Of a stretch of 53,928 bases of DNA, positions 27,907-43,300 are shown piece after piece. Below the pieces are notes generated by a model, which saw only the letters and a program-made list of their open reading frames with translations, did no database searches and was not told where the DNA came from. The position numbers and the translations under genes are program-made. Each line of letters starts with the position of its first letter. Position 1 is the stretch's first letter. Location: the NCBI GenBank assembly GCA_902550325.1, contig CACCYT010000002.1:1-53928 (forward strand), given 5' to 3'. The DNA comes from an uncultured Bacteroidota bacterium. GTDB taxonomy: Bacteria; Bacteroidota; Bacteroidia; Flavobacteriales; Flavobacteriaceae.

Positions 27907-29529
27907 TTTTTTAATTAGTGTTTTTTTATTTCCAACTAGGTCTTCAATAATAACCTCTAGGTTAACTTCTTTTCCATAAACATCTATACTATTAAGATCA
28001 CAAAATATCTCGTTCCTTTTTGGCTCATACTCAAACAGGTGCCAATTTCCATTTACAAAAACATCATATTTTTTGACTCCAGTTTCATCATCTTTTATTT
28101 CAAAACTTATTTTATTTTTTCTATTAAGAGATTTAATATTAGGAGCTATTGAGTCAATATCTACATAAAACTTCCCAAGATTATTTGTTTTGAATTTAAA
28201 TTTGCTATCAATATTTATTTTAGTTGCAAAAGTTTTTTTCCCTTCATCATTTATGTAGGCTACGTAGGATTGTTTTTTATTTTTAACTTTTTGTGGCATT
28301 GAGATTTCAATTGCTTTAAAAGCATAAACTTTTGGATTAATAAGATGAAGAGTATCTTTAAAATATTTAATATCTAGAAAAGTATCGCTGTTAAAAGTGT
28401 TCTTTTTTATTTTTACGAGAGCACCATTTTTGGAAAAACTAAAATCCTCTGATTTATTTACAAAAAAATTAAAATTACTGAAATCATCATAGTAAAAATT
28501 TAAGCTATCCTTTGATCCAACAAAATTAACATTAATTTGAGTTTCATTTTTTGAATAATCACTGAGTATTACTTTAATTTTTATTGAATCATTTTCATTA
28601 ACATTAATAATTCCTGTTTTGTCGGATTTAATAAAGGTTGCATTTAACTTATTTTCATTAAAAATTTTAATTAATCGAGACCTTCTGTCAATGTAATATC
28701 CATAGTCCATAAATTTCATTTGGTAGGTTTTCTCATTAAATGAAAAATTATCAAATTCAATTTCAAACTCCTTTTTACCATTTTTGATTAATTTGTAATT
28801 ATATGTTCCATTAATGTTGTAAGATTTATTTTGTCTATCATTAGATATTACACCAAAGCCAAAACTACCATTTGCTTTAATTGTTTCACTTTGGTATTTA
28901 TTAGCTGAAATTTTTTTAATATTTATTTTTCTTCTTTTATTAGGTTTATCACCAATCTTGTAAAGAAATAGTCCTCTTAATGACGGTGGAATTGTATCTT
29001 CAATTGGATATCCAAACCTTAACGGATTGATGGGTAAATTTTCAGAGGATTTTCTAATTTCAAAATGTAAATGTGGTCCGAAAGAACTTCCTGTATTTCC
29101 TGAATAACCAATTATATCATTTTTTTCTATAATTATTTCATCTCTCTTAAAAAATTTATTTATTACAAATGATTTCTTTTGATATTGTAAGGCTTGTATG
29201 AGTTTTTCTATATCATCATTGAATCTACTTAAATGTGCATAAACGGATGTAAATCCATTAGGATGAGTAATATAAATTGCTTTTCCAAATCCGCTTAACG
29301 AAATTGAAATTCTTGAAACATACCCATTATCAATTGACTTTATTTCAACCCCCTCTCTCCCTAATGTTTTGATATCAATCCCTGAATGAAATCCACTTGA
29401 TCTTAACTCCCCAAAATTACCACTGAGCTTAATTGGTATGTTGACAGGCGGATTTGCTTCTTCAACTTTGATTTGTGAAAAGACAATAGAATAATTTATT
29501 AGAAATATTATTATATATAAGTTTTTCAA
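27895..29529 (-). CDS. Secreted M23-family metallopeptidase
   Basis: This is a probable periplasmic peptidoglycan endopeptidase or a regulator of one. It has a signal peptide (residues 1-19, ending VFSQ) followed directly by the peptidase domain. The LytM zinc ligands are intact: His48 and Asp52 in FHSGID, H100 in YAHL, and the HLH pair at 153-155. The remaining 380 aa form a beta-rich domain typical of flavobacterial M23 proteins and unassigned. The start is TTG. It is divergent from the coiled-coil/zapA genes, which fits a link with cell division or wall growth. Confidence 0.92.
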   Translation of the reverse strand: MKNLYIIIFLINYSIVFSQIKVEEANPPVNIPIKLSGNFGELRSSGFHSGIDIKTLGREGVEIKSIDNGYVSRISISLSGFGKAIYITHPNGFTSVYAHLSRFNDDIEKLIQALQYQKKSFVINKFFKRDEIIIEKNDIIGYSGNTGSSFGPHLHFEIRKSSENLPINPLRFGYPIEDTIPPSLRGLFLYKIGDKPNKRRKINIKKISANKYQSETIKANGSFGFGVISNDRQNKSYNINGTYNYKLIKNGKKEFEIEFDNFSFNEKTYQMKFMDYGYYIDRRSRLIKIFNENKLNATFIKSDKTGIINVNENDSIKIKVILSDYSKNETQINVNFVGSKDSLNFYYDDFSNFNFFVNKSEDFSFSKNGALVKIKKNTFNSDTFLDIKYFKDTLHLINPKVYAFKAIEISMPQKVKNKKQSYVAYINDEGKKTFATKINIDSKFKFKTNNLGKFYVDIDSIAPNIKSLNRKNKISFEIKDDETGVKKYDVFVNGNWHLFEYEPKRNEIFCDLNSIDVYGKEVNLEVIIEDLVGNKKTLIKKLAF

Positions 29530-29537
29530 TTAAAGCC

Positions 29538-29870
29538 TTGCATTTAATAACAACTAAAATTAAATTTAGATATATAAAAAGTAAATTGAAAGATTCAGAT
29601 CAAAATATTGATATTTTATTTGATAAAATTAAATTAATGATAAAAAAATATAATGATCTTAAGTCAGAAAATCTAGAAATGAAAAATAAAATTGATTTGT
29701 TGAAGCACAACAATGAAAAAATCATTGGTGATTTAAAAAATTCAAAACTCAGTTATCAATCGTTGAAAATTGGAAAAATTTTGGAATCTGATAATAAACA
29801 GTTTGTAAAACAAAGAATTGACAAAATGATACAGGATTTAGATTTTTGTATCACAAATCTTTCATCCTAG
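29538..29870 (+). CDS. Small coiled-coil protein upstream of zapA
   Basis: A small charged protein that reads as one long coiled coil (IKLMIKKYNDLKSENLEMKN). Similar short coiled-coil genes sit directly before zapA in other Flavobacteriia, so a role in the division apparatus is plausible but not shown. The start is uncertain. The longest frame begins with TTG at 29538, only 8 bases from the divergent M23 gene. A second TTG at 29586 would give 94 aa and leave room for a promoter, and I consider it more likely. zapA follows after 1 base. Confidence 0.7.
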   Translation: MHLITTKIKFRYIKSKLKDSDQNIDILFDKIKLMIKKYNDLKSENLEMKNKIDLLKHNNEKIIGDLKNSKLSYQSLKIGKILESDNKQFVKQRIDKMIQDLDFCITNLSS

Positions 29871-29871
29871 A

Positions 29872-30156
29872 ATGAAACAAAAAATTAAACTAAATATCGG
29901 AAATAGGATATATCCTTTAAACGTAAATACTGAGCAAGAGGAAGTGTTGAGAAAAGCTGCGAAAGAAATTAATGATATGATAACAAAATATGAAAAAAGC
30001 TATGCAGTTAAAGATAAACAAGATAGTTTAGCAATGTGTGCATTGGAAATTTTTACTAATAATAAAAAAATCACAATGGATCAATCGAAGTTTGGATCAA
30101 ACACAGACAAGAAACTCAGTAAAATTATTGAATTAATTGATCAAAATATCAATTAA
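29872..30156 (+). CDS. zapA: Cell division protein ZapA
   Basis: ZapA bundles FtsZ filaments at mid-cell. The 94 aa product begins with the ZapA beta-hairpin pattern (KIKLNIGNRIYPLNV), followed by a helix with EEVLRKAAKEINDMI and a coiled-coil helix with DSLAMCALEIF. The length is typical of Bacteroidota ZapA. The start is one base after the coiled-coil gene. A 6S-like RNA follows 18 bases later, the same order (zapA, then 6S RNA) known from enterobacteria. Confidence 0.9.
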   Translation: MKQKIKLNIGNRIYPLNVNTEQEEVLRKAAKEINDMITKYEKSYAVKDKQDSLAMCALEIFTNNKKITMDQSKFGSNTDKKLSKIIELIDQNIN

Positions 30157-30174
30157 TTACGATCATATTAAATT

Positions 30175-30334
30175 GACCTTAGGCAGATAAACATTGGTAA
30201 ACTCAACGCAAATTTTATTAAAAAAGGTGAGTCTGTTTGCTAGAGCGCGCCTGAAAAGGATTTTCGAATATCCAGTTAGCCTTAAACCTGTATAAACAGA
30301 GTTTATACAATCTTTCTGCCTTTAGGTCTTTTTT
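30175..30334 (+). ncRNA. ssrS: 6S-like RNA (ssrS) downstream of zapA
   Basis: A 160-base transcript-like element. The closing stem pairs GACC-TTA-GGCAGA (30175-30187) with TCTGCC-TTTA-GGTC (30315-30328), directly followed by six T, so the closing stem doubles as the terminator. Inside lies a perfect 9 bp hairpin TGTATAAAC/GTTTATACA (30289-30309) on the 3' side of the presumed central bubble, a feature of 6S RNAs, and a GC-rich upper part around GAGCGCGCC. 6S RNA mimics an open promoter and sequesters the housekeeping RNA polymerase. Identification rests on the fold and on the zapA neighbourhood; a covariance-model search has not been done. The 3' end overlaps the stop codon of galK on the other strand. 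Confidence 0.66.
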
Positions 30335-31437
30335 ATTGTAATACCGTTGTCAAGCATTGTTAAAATGGGGGTGGTTTCTTTTCCAAATTTTTTAAAATAA
30401 GCTTTACAACACTCATCTACAAATTGATCCACAAAGTCCTCCTCAATTAAGTTTATCGTGCAACCTCCAAATCCGCCACCCATCATTCTGGAGCCAATAA
30501 TTTTTTCATGTTTTCTAGTAAGGTCCACTAGAAAATCCAATTCCTCGCAACTTACTTCATAGAGTTTTGATAACCCATAATGTGATTCATACATCAGACT
30601 TCCAAATTCAAAAAGTTTATTTTTTTGCAATAGTTCAGCTGATTTAATCGTTCTTATATTTTCATTTAGTACAAAAGATGCTCTATTGTATACTTTGTTT
30701 GACAGAAGATTTCTTTTCTTATTTAATACTTTTACTGGAACCTTACATAGATAATCGTGTTTGGTACCACTATGGTCATTGATTATTTTCAAAGCATCAT
30801 TACATTCATTAACTCTTTCATTGTAAGCAGTATTTGCTAGATTATGTTCAATATTTGTATTTAATAGTAGAATTTTAAAATTTTTGAGATTAGAGGGTAT
30901 AAATTTAAAATCTCGATTATGACACTTCAATAAAATCAAGTTGTCTTTTTTTCCATTTAAAATGGTAAACTGATCCATTATTCCTCCTTTTAGTCCTATA
31001 TAGTTGTGCTCTACATCTAGAACTATATCAATAATTTTATTGTTGGATAGTTTAAGATTATTAAGTTCAAGTACTCCTTTTACTATTCCGCAAATAAGTG
31101 ATGAAGATGAACTAATTCCAGCGCCAATTGGCAGAAAGCTACTGATCTCACATGAGAAAGCACATAACTTCAAAAACTTTTTATTAATTAAGTTGTTGAT
31201 AGCACCAATAATGTAGTTTTCCCAGTGAACTTTTCGTTGACTTAAATCTGAAAAATTAAATCGGAACTCCTTGTCTAATGTCAATGATTTAATTAGACAT
31301 TCTTGTCCTTCAATTTTATTGAATTTAAATCGAATTTTTTTATCAATAGATCCGGGCAACACACAGCCACCATTATAATCAATGTGCTCCCCAATCATAT
31401 TAATTCTTCCTGATGACTCTACAATTAGACTACTCAT
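30322..31437 (-). CDS. galK: Galactokinase GalK
   Basis: GalK phosphorylates alpha-galactose at O1, the first committed step of the Leloir pathway. It is a GHMP kinase. The galactose-binding signature GRINMIGEHIDYNGG begins at residue 10, the ATP loop LPIGAGISSSSSL is at 102-114, GGIMDQF holds the catalytic Asp, and MMGGGFGGCT is GHMP motif 3. The 371 aa length is normal. The start overlaps the end of galE by 8 bases. With galE and the first sulfatase it forms an operon devoted to galactose from a sulfated glycan. No galT is found in the window. Confidence 0.96.
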   Translation of the reverse strand: MSSLIVESSGRINMIGEHIDYNGGCVLPGSIDKKIRFKFNKIEGQECLIKSLTLDKEFRFNFSDLSQRKVHWENYIIGAINNLINKKFLKLCAFSCEISSFLPIGAGISSSSSLICGIVKGVLELNNLKLSNNKIIDIVLDVEHNYIGLKGGIMDQFTILNGKKDNLILLKCHNRDFKFIPSNLKNFKILLLNTNIEHNLANTAYNERVNECNDALKIINDHSGTKHDYLCKVPVKVLNKKRNLLSNKVYNRASFVLNENIRTIKSAELLQKNKLFEFGSLMYESHYGLSKLYEVSCEELDFLVDLTRKHEKIIGSRMMGGGFGGCTINLIEEDFVDQFVDECCKAYFKKFGKETTPILTMLDNGITIKKT

Positions 31438-32440
31438 CTCTTAAATTTTTTTCCCAAAACCAAGATGACTTTAAAGCATCATCAACAGAATGTTTGCATA
31501 CCCATCCAATATTTTGTTTAATTTTTGAAACATCAGCGAAAGCAATTATAACATCACCCTTTCTTCTTTTACCAATTTTATAATTTACTTTAACATTATT
31601 AACCTTTTCAAATAAGTTTATCAATTCTAATACTGAAAGGCCTTCCCCAGTTCCTACATTATAAAATTCATAATTCTTCTTATTTTTTTTCTGAATTGAA
31701 TATTCCAAGCATGATACATGAACATCAGCTAAATCCTCAATATGTATATAATCTCTAATACATGTTCCATCGGGTGTGTTATAGTCATCGCCAAACACAA
31801 TTAATTGATCCCTTTTTCCAATCGCAGTTTGGGTTAAAAAAGGAACTAAATTTTCAGGTTTTCCCAGAGGAAGTTCTCCAATCAACCCGGAGCTGTGGGC
31901 GCCTATGGGATTAAAGTATCTTAAAGTAATATTATTAAAGTTAGGATTATTATCGCAAAATTTTTTTAAAATACTTTCACAAATTTGTTTTGTTTCACCG
32001 TATGGTGACTCACTTTTTTTGATGGGGAAATCTTCCTTAATTGGCATTTTATCAGCTTGACCATAAACAGTGCAGCTAGAGCTAAATATGAAGTGCATTT
32101 TTTCATCGATATTTTCCAATAAATTTTCAAGAGAACCAATATTATTTTTGTAATATTTTTCTGGGAAATTCACACTTTCATTAACGGATTTGTGAGCAGC
32201 AAAATGAATAATTCCATCAAAGCGATAATCACTAAAAAGTTTTTTTACTTCGCTTTTATTTTTTAGATCCTTTATTTCAAGATTAGGGTTTTTTCCAGTA
32301 ATTTTTTTGATTTTATCAAAAACATTTAATTTGGAATTTGACAAATCATCAACGATTACAACATCAAATCCCTTACTTATAAGTTCTACAGATGTATGCG
32401 AACCAATATAACCTAGTCCTCCAGTTACTAATATTTGCAT
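31430..32440 (-). CDS. galE: UDP-glucose 4-epimerase GalE
   Basis: GalE interconverts UDP-galactose and UDP-glucose with a bound NAD. It is an extended short-chain dehydrogenase. The Rossmann loop TGGLGYIGSHT is at residues 6-16, the catalytic Ser/Tyr/Lys appear as SSSCTVYG and YGETK, and RYFNPIGAHSSG is the GalE signature. The 336 aa length is typical. The ATG directly abuts the stop codon of the upstream sulfatase with no gap, and the 3' end overlaps galK by 8 bases, so the three are cotranscribed. Confidence 0.96.
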   Translation of the reverse strand: MQILVTGGLGYIGSHTSVELISKGFDVVIVDDLSNSKLNVFDKIKKITGKNPNLEIKDLKNKSEVKKLFSDYRFDGIIHFAAHKSVNESVNFPEKYYKNNIGSLENLLENIDEKMHFIFSSSCTVYGQADKMPIKEDFPIKKSESPYGETKQICESILKKFCDNNPNFNNITLRYFNPIGAHSSGLIGELPLGKPENLVPFLTQTAIGKRDQLIVFGDDYNTPDGTCIRDYIHIEDLADVHVSCLEYSIQKKNKKNYEFYNVGTGEGLSVLELINLFEKVNNVKVNYKIGKRRKGDVIIAFADVSKIKQNIGWVCKHSVDDALKSSWFWEKNLRDE

Positions 32441-34030
32441 TTATTCTAGAATAAGTTCTTCAACCTCTCCTAATTCATCACCTGTTATTTCCCCATATCT
32501 TTTAATCATTTCCTTTAGTTTTTCTGGATATTCATCAGAAAGATCATATTCTTGAGATGTGTCTGTATCTAGGTTGAATAAAAGATATTTTTTTGAATTA
32601 CCAACTTCAATATTTACAGATTCATTAAACGGTGAACCTTTGTACGGTGGTATCATAACCCAATTGTTTTGACGAAATGCTGTTCTTGAAGTTGCTTCTA
32701 AAACAAACTCTGTTCTTCCTTGTCCTTTATTTCTAAAAAAAACATCAGATAAATCAATACCATCTTTCGATTTAATGTCAGAACCAATTAGTGAAGAGAA
32801 TGATTCGAGAAAATCAATTTGCGTTACCAATTCATTTGATACTTGGGGTTTTATTTTTCCTTTCCAATATGTAATAAATGGGACTCTGGTACCGGCCTCA
32901 AATAAACTGTACTTTCCTCCTCTCAAGCCACCAAAAGGGTCATGATCGCCTAATTTTTCAACTGCATCATCAAAATAGCCGTCATTTAAAACTGGTCCAT
33001 TATCACTCGATATAATTATAATTGTATTATCAATTAAACCTTCATCTTCCAAATATTTATACATTTCACCAATACACCAATCTGCTTCAACAATTACGTC
33101 ACCTCTTGGTCCCATACCAGAACTACCCTCAAATCTGGGGTGAGGAGTTCTTGGAACATGAGGTTGCTGAAGAGTATAGTACAGAAAGAAAGGCTCGTCT
33201 TTAACAGAGCTGATATATTTTTTCGCTTCATCTAAAAATTTGTCAGCCATATCTATATCACTCCACATGGCACTTTTTCCTCCTCTTTGAAAACCTATTC
33301 TTGGCACTCCATTTACAATGGAACTATTATGACCATGGTGCCACATCATACTCAAGAGTTCGGGATTATTTAGACCAGTTGGTTCGCCCTCAAAGTTACC
33401 TCTAAAACTGACTTCAAGAGGATCACTTGGATCGAGGTTAACTACATTTCCATTTTCTATGTAGACTGTTGGAACTCTATCTTGAGTATCTGCCATAATA
33501 AATGAGTGGTCGAAACCAACTTCATTTGGTCCTGGTTTAACTTTGCTGTTGTAATTAATTGTGCCAAAAACAGCTTTTGTTTCTTTAATAATTTCTCTTG
33601 TCAAATTATTAACAACCAAATTTACTCTGTTATTCTCATTGCCAAGACCAATGTGCCACTTGCCAACAATTCCAGTGCTGTAACCCATTGATTTGAACAT
33701 TTTAGGAAGTGTCATTTCAGTTGTATCAATAATTAAATTTGCACCTGTCAAAATTTTAGCTTTGTTATTTCGCCATGGATAGGTACCAGTCATTAGTGCA
33801 TAACGACTAGGGCTACAGGTGGCAGAGCTTGCATATCCATTTGTAAATCGAATACCCTCATTTGCTATTTTGTCAATGTTGGGAGTTTGCAGTGTGCCTA
33901 AGCCATAAGAACTGACATCACCATAACCCAAATCATCAGCGTATATGATTATAACATTTGGCTTAGGTAAGTCAGTATTATTACAAGAAAAGAAACCAAT
34001 AAGTATTGATGCAAGAATAAATTTTTTCAT
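32441..34030 (-). CDS. Lipoprotein sulfatase (S1, resembles S1_15) cotranscribed with galE-galK
   Basis: This is a formylglycine-dependent sulfatase. The signal peptide ends in a lipobox with lipidated Cys16 (GFFSC), so it is membrane anchored. DD at 32-33 starts the calcium site, Cys72 in TCSPSRYALMTG is the residue converted to formylglycine, and GKWHIG and SSDNG are further active-site motifs. Segments around GFDHSFIMADTQDRVP and SMMWHHGHN recall subfamily S1_15, which includes galactose/GalNAc-6-sulfatases. This assignment is from memory. Translation of galE begins right at its stop codon, which supports a galactose-sulfate substrate. Length 529 aa. It is divergent from the next sulfatase. 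Confidence 0.93.
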   Translation of the reverse strand: MKKFILASILIGFFSCNNTDLPKPNVIIIYADDLGYGDVSSYGLGTLQTPNIDKIANEGIRFTNGYASSATCSPSRYALMTGTYPWRNNKAKILTGANLIIDTTEMTLPKMFKSMGYSTGIVGKWHIGLGNENNRVNLVVNNLTREIIKETKAVFGTINYNSKVKPGPNEVGFDHSFIMADTQDRVPTVYIENGNVVNLDPSDPLEVSFRGNFEGEPTGLNNPELLSMMWHHGHNSSIVNGVPRIGFQRGGKSAMWSDIDMADKFLDEAKKYISSVKDEPFFLYYTLQQPHVPRTPHPRFEGSSGMGPRGDVIVEADWCIGEMYKYLEDEGLIDNTIIIISSDNGPVLNDGYFDDAVEKLGDHDPFGGLRGGKYSLFEAGTRVPFITYWKGKIKPQVSNELVTQIDFLESFSSLIGSDIKSKDGIDLSDVFFRNKGQGRTEFVLEATSRTAFRQNNWVMIPPYKGSPFNESVNIEVGNSKKYLLFNLDTDTSQEYDLSDEYPEKLKEMIKRYGEITGDELGEVEELILE

Positions 34031-34073
34031 AAAAATAATTTTCTAAATTAGTTGTTATTGAAATACTAACTTA

Positions 34074-35488
34074 ATGAAAAAAATACTTCTATTTAGTCTC
34101 TTAGTCCTTTTTTCGTGTGAACCTAAAAACAACAATCTACCGAATGTGATTGTAATTTTAGTTGACGATTTGGGTTATGGTGATCTTGGCTTTACGGGAT
34201 CTAATGAGATTTCAACTCCCAATATTGATAGTTTAGCGGAAAATGGAGTAATATTTACAGACGGATATGTTTCATACGCTGTTTGTTCACCAAGCAGAGC
34301 AGGGCTAATTACAGGTAGATATCAGGATACATTTGGTTATGGACTGAACGCACTTTATACACCAAAAGATCCTAATATGGGACTTCCGTTGTCTGAATTT
34401 ACTATTGCAGATTTATTCAAAACGAAGAATTATAAAACCTTGGCTGTTGGGAAGTGGCATTTAGGAGCCCACGAATCATTAAGACCTTTAAACAGAGGAT
34501 TTGATGAATTTTTTGGTTTTTTAACTGGTGGTCACCAATATTTCCCTGAACAGTGGAATTTAGCTGATGAGACTGAAGTAAAGTGTAATTTTTGTGCCTA
34601 CAGAACTAAATTATTAAGAAATGAAGAAAGGATTAACGAGAATGAATATTTGACCGATGCTTTATCTCGAGAAACAGTTAGTTTTATTGATAAGAGCTCT
34701 AAATCCCCTTTTTTTATATATCTAGCTTATAATGCTCCACACGGTCCATTACAGGCTACTGAAAAATATTTAAAGAGATTCCCAAACATTAAAGACAAAC
34801 AAAGAAAAACATACGCAGCCATGGTAAGCTCAATTGATGATGGGGTAGGGCAGATAGTGGAAATTTTAAAGAAAAATGAAATTTATGATAATACCATTAT
34901 ATATTTTTTATCAGACAATGGTGGAGCTAGAAGTAATGCATCAAATAATGCACCTTTAAAATCTTACAAAGGAACCCTTTATGAAGGAGGAATAAGAATA
35001 CCATTTGTTATGCAATGGCCGAATGAAATTAAATCAGGTACTATTTTTAAAAAACCGATAATATCATTAGATATATTCGCAACAAGTAAGGCTATTATAA
35101 ACCCAGATCTTAAATTAAAAAATGAAATTCATGGTCAAAACCTGCTGCCTTATATAAAATGTAATGACGGTGGCTATCCACACGAATATCTTTATTGGAG
35201 AAATAATGGACATCAGCCTTACATTGAAAATGGAGTAAGAGCACGTTATATAACACACGCAGTGAGGTCCAAGAATTATAAAATGTTTATTAGAAGAGGG
35301 GACTCAATGCTCTTTGACTTGTCTTCAGACATAGGTGAAAAAAATAATATTATTGAAAAAAACAGACCTTTGTTTAATGAACTTGTCAAAAAAAGTGTGG
35401 AATGGAATAAAACTTTAATGGATCCAATTTTTTTGGGTCTTAGAGATGATGAATTATACAATAAACTCAATCCTGACAGGTATATTTA

Positions 35489-35492
<4 letters not shown>
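34074..35492 (+). CDS. Lipoprotein sulfatase (S1, resembles S1_19)
   Basis: This second formylglycine-type sulfatase has 472 aa. A lipobox with Cys15 (VLFSC) predicts a lipoprotein. DD at 31-32 and the active-site Cys71 in VCSPSRAGLITG are intact, as are GKWHLG, APHGPL and SDNGG. The stretch RGFDEFFGFLTGGHQYF resembles subfamily S1_19, which contains carrageenan sulfatases; I give this as a weak assignment. It is transcribed alone, with its stop overlapping that of the convergent third sulfatase by 4 bases. No clear promoter is visible in the 43-base divergent gap upstream. Confidence 0.92.
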
Positions 35493-40161
<4,669 letters not shown>

Positions 40162-40270
40162 AAAAATCATTTTATCTATTTTTTATCCTTTTTTTTATGA
40201 ATTTAATAGTCTTTAATTCAATTATTTATGATTTCCTTATAATTATTATCAGTAAAATTAGAATATGGTA

Positions 40271-40300
40271 TTGTGAAAAATAAAATTATTCATTACATTG
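40271..40300 (+). promoter_or_regulatory. Candidate promoter of susC
   Basis: TTG (40271-40273), a 20-base spacer and TACATTG (40294-40300) give the usual -33/-7 geometry of Bacteroidota promoters, though the -7 box lacks one T of TAnnTTTG. It would leave a leader of about 25 bases before the ATG at 40330. The rest of the 168-base gap after the GH2 gene is featureless A/T. Confidence 0.4.
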
Positions 40301-40329
40301 TACCCCAATACAACTATTAATTAATATAT

Positions 40330-43300
40330 ATGAAATCTTTTCGCTTTAACTTAATTAAAGCATTCTTCACTATATCATTATTGTTTGTTTCTGTTGGTCT
40401 TTTAGCCCAGCAATCTGTTTCGGGAACTGTTTCTGATTCTGATGGGAATCCAATACCAGGTGTTAGTATCGTAGAAAAAAATACAACAAATGGTACTGTT
40501 TCGGATTTTGATGGAAACTTTCAACTTTCTGTTGGTGAAAATGCTGTCCTTGTGTTTAGTTACATAGGATATATTACAATTGAACAAAACGTATCATCAG
40601 CATTGATGAGTGTTACTCTTGAGGAAGATGTAGCAAAATTAGATGAAGTCGTTGTCGTAGGTTATGGAGCTCAAACCAAAAAAACCTTAACAGGTGCAGT
40701 TGGTACAGTTTCAGCTGAACAACTTACATTAAAACCTGCACAGAACACCTCTGAGCTTCTGTTTGGAACTGTTGCTGGTCTTTCTGTTAGACAAACTGGA
40801 GCATTACCAGGATCTGACTTTGCAACTTTAAGAATAAGAAACTTTGGTGCTCCATTGGTTTTGGTTGATGGTATCCAAGCAACTTTCGGTCAAGTTGATC
40901 CAAATGATATTCAGTCGATTTCTGTTCTTAAAGATGGTGCGGCATCAATATATGGTTCTCGTGCAGGAAATGGTGTAGTTCTGATTACAACCAAAAGAGG
41001 AAGTGATGCTGCTGAAGGAGCAAAATTCTCTTATCATGGTACTACCACTTTTTCAACATTGACAACAAGACCAGATACAGTTGATGCACACCAATATGCA
41101 ACTTTAATGGAAGAAGTTGGTTTAGGTGCTGAAAATGAAATGCCCGATTATTTGGATTATGATCCCCAAAGACAAAGAGTTTTTAACAGTATAACAGGGG
41201 AAGATTTCGATGGTATTGATTGGTACGATGCTGCATACAGAAGCTGGACACCTCAGCAACAACACAATTTGAGCGCAAGAGGAAGAAGTAATAAAATTGG
41301 ATATTTTGTGTCTTTAGGTTTCACAGATACAGAAAGTGCATTTAGAGATGCTGATTTTAAACAAAATCGTTATAACATAAGAGCAAATTTGGATGCTCAA
41401 TTCAATGATAATTTAAGTGCACAAGTTGATATGTCATATTTTCAAACAACTCTTGACAGAGCAAATTTTGGAATAAATGAAATGTACAACAGGCTATCAA
41501 CTGGTAAACCAACTAACCTGGCTATATATCCTGATCCATCATATGCCTCTCATACAGGTACAGCAACTCCTTATTCACCCATATATGCCATGAGAAAAGA
41601 TTTCTCAGGAACAAGAGTTGATAGAGATAATAACTTAAGAGCTAGACTAGCTTTAACTTATGATGTGCCATTTATTGATGGTTTGGAGGCAACTGTAAGT
41701 ATTAATATGGAAGCTCAAAATGAATGGAATAAAAATATAGTAAAACAATTCCCGCTTTACACCTATGATCCATCTAGAGGAGAAGGTGATGCTGCTTATG
41801 TTCTATTTGGTACCAATCAAAGAGATCGTATAAGCGTTAATTCAGATAGAGATATGGAGTTACTTCCAAGAATTACATTGAATTATGAAAAGGAGTGGGA
41901 GGATCATAAACTTCTTGCAACTTTTGTAGCTGAGTCAACAACTTTTGAAAGGGATTTTATGTCTGCATCCAGAACTGACCCATTATCATTCGAAGCGCCT
42001 TATTTGAACTATTCTTCGGAGGCTGAAAGAGATAATGGAGAAATATTCTCTGAAAGCGCAAGATCGAGTTATGTAGGTAGGGTTAACTATTCTTTAAAGG
42101 ATAAGTATTTGTTCGAGGCAATTATGAGAGCTGACGCTTCTGCAAGATATTCCGTTGAGGGTCGTTGGGGTTATTTCCCAAGTTTAAGTGCGGCGTGGAG
42201 AATCTCTGAAGAAGATTTCATGGCAGATAATTCAGCCTGGAATAATTTAAAACTTAGAGCATCTTACGGAATAATGGGTAACGATGCTGTATCCAATTTT
42301 GACTTTTTAACTGGGTTTAATATTTCTAGTGGATTTTATTTATTTAATGGAGTACCTTATCCAATTATTTCATCAGCTGGTTTAGCAAATGCACTGATTT
42401 CGTGGGAAACAATGCAAATTGCCAATGTTGGTTTGGATGGTACACTTTGGGATGGAGCACTTGGGTTTGAATTAGATGTTTTCTATCGATTAAGAGAAGA
42501 TATTCTTGCTATACCTCAATCTGATATTCCTTTCCACTTTGGCGCATCTTTACCAAGAACAAATTTAAATTCAAGAGATAACCGTGGATTTGATTTGATG
42601 TTGACCCACAAAGGAAAAATTGGAGATGTTGAATATGAAGTAAATCCGATGATTTCCTACACAAGAGGTAAATATGTTGATTGGGAGGAAAATGTTAGAC
42701 CAACATCTGGTGATGATCTAACTGATGAACAAATTGCTGAAAATATCCTATGGAACGCTAGATATAACAGATCTGGTAAATGGGATGACCTTCAATGGGG
42801 ATTCCAAACAAATGGATTTTTCACAAATCAATCACAAATTGACAATCACCCAGTTGATATTGATTTAGCTGGAAACCAAACAATGATTGTTGGAAATTTG
42901 ATTTTTGTAGATCAAAATGGCGATGGAATAATAGACTGGAAAGATCAAGTTGTAATTGGTCAGTCTGGAATGCCAAAGTGGAATTTCAGTACATTCACAA
43001 GCTTCAGATGGAAAAATTGGAGTATTGATGCATTGTTCCAGGGTGCTACTGGATACACGGTTAACTTTACTTCAGCAGCCGGATACGGAGGAATTTCTGG
43101 ACATCAAACAGTAGCCAAAAAGTTCCAATATGAAAACAGATCGCTTTTGGGTGCCAATGGTGATATTGAAGTCTTGAGAAAATTTCCACCTGCTTTTACA
43201 ACTGGTGGTGTTCCACAGTCAGACCAAAGAGCAAACGATTTTACAAGGATTGATGCGTTTTATTTAAGATTAAAAACTTTAAATATAACTTACAATTTAC

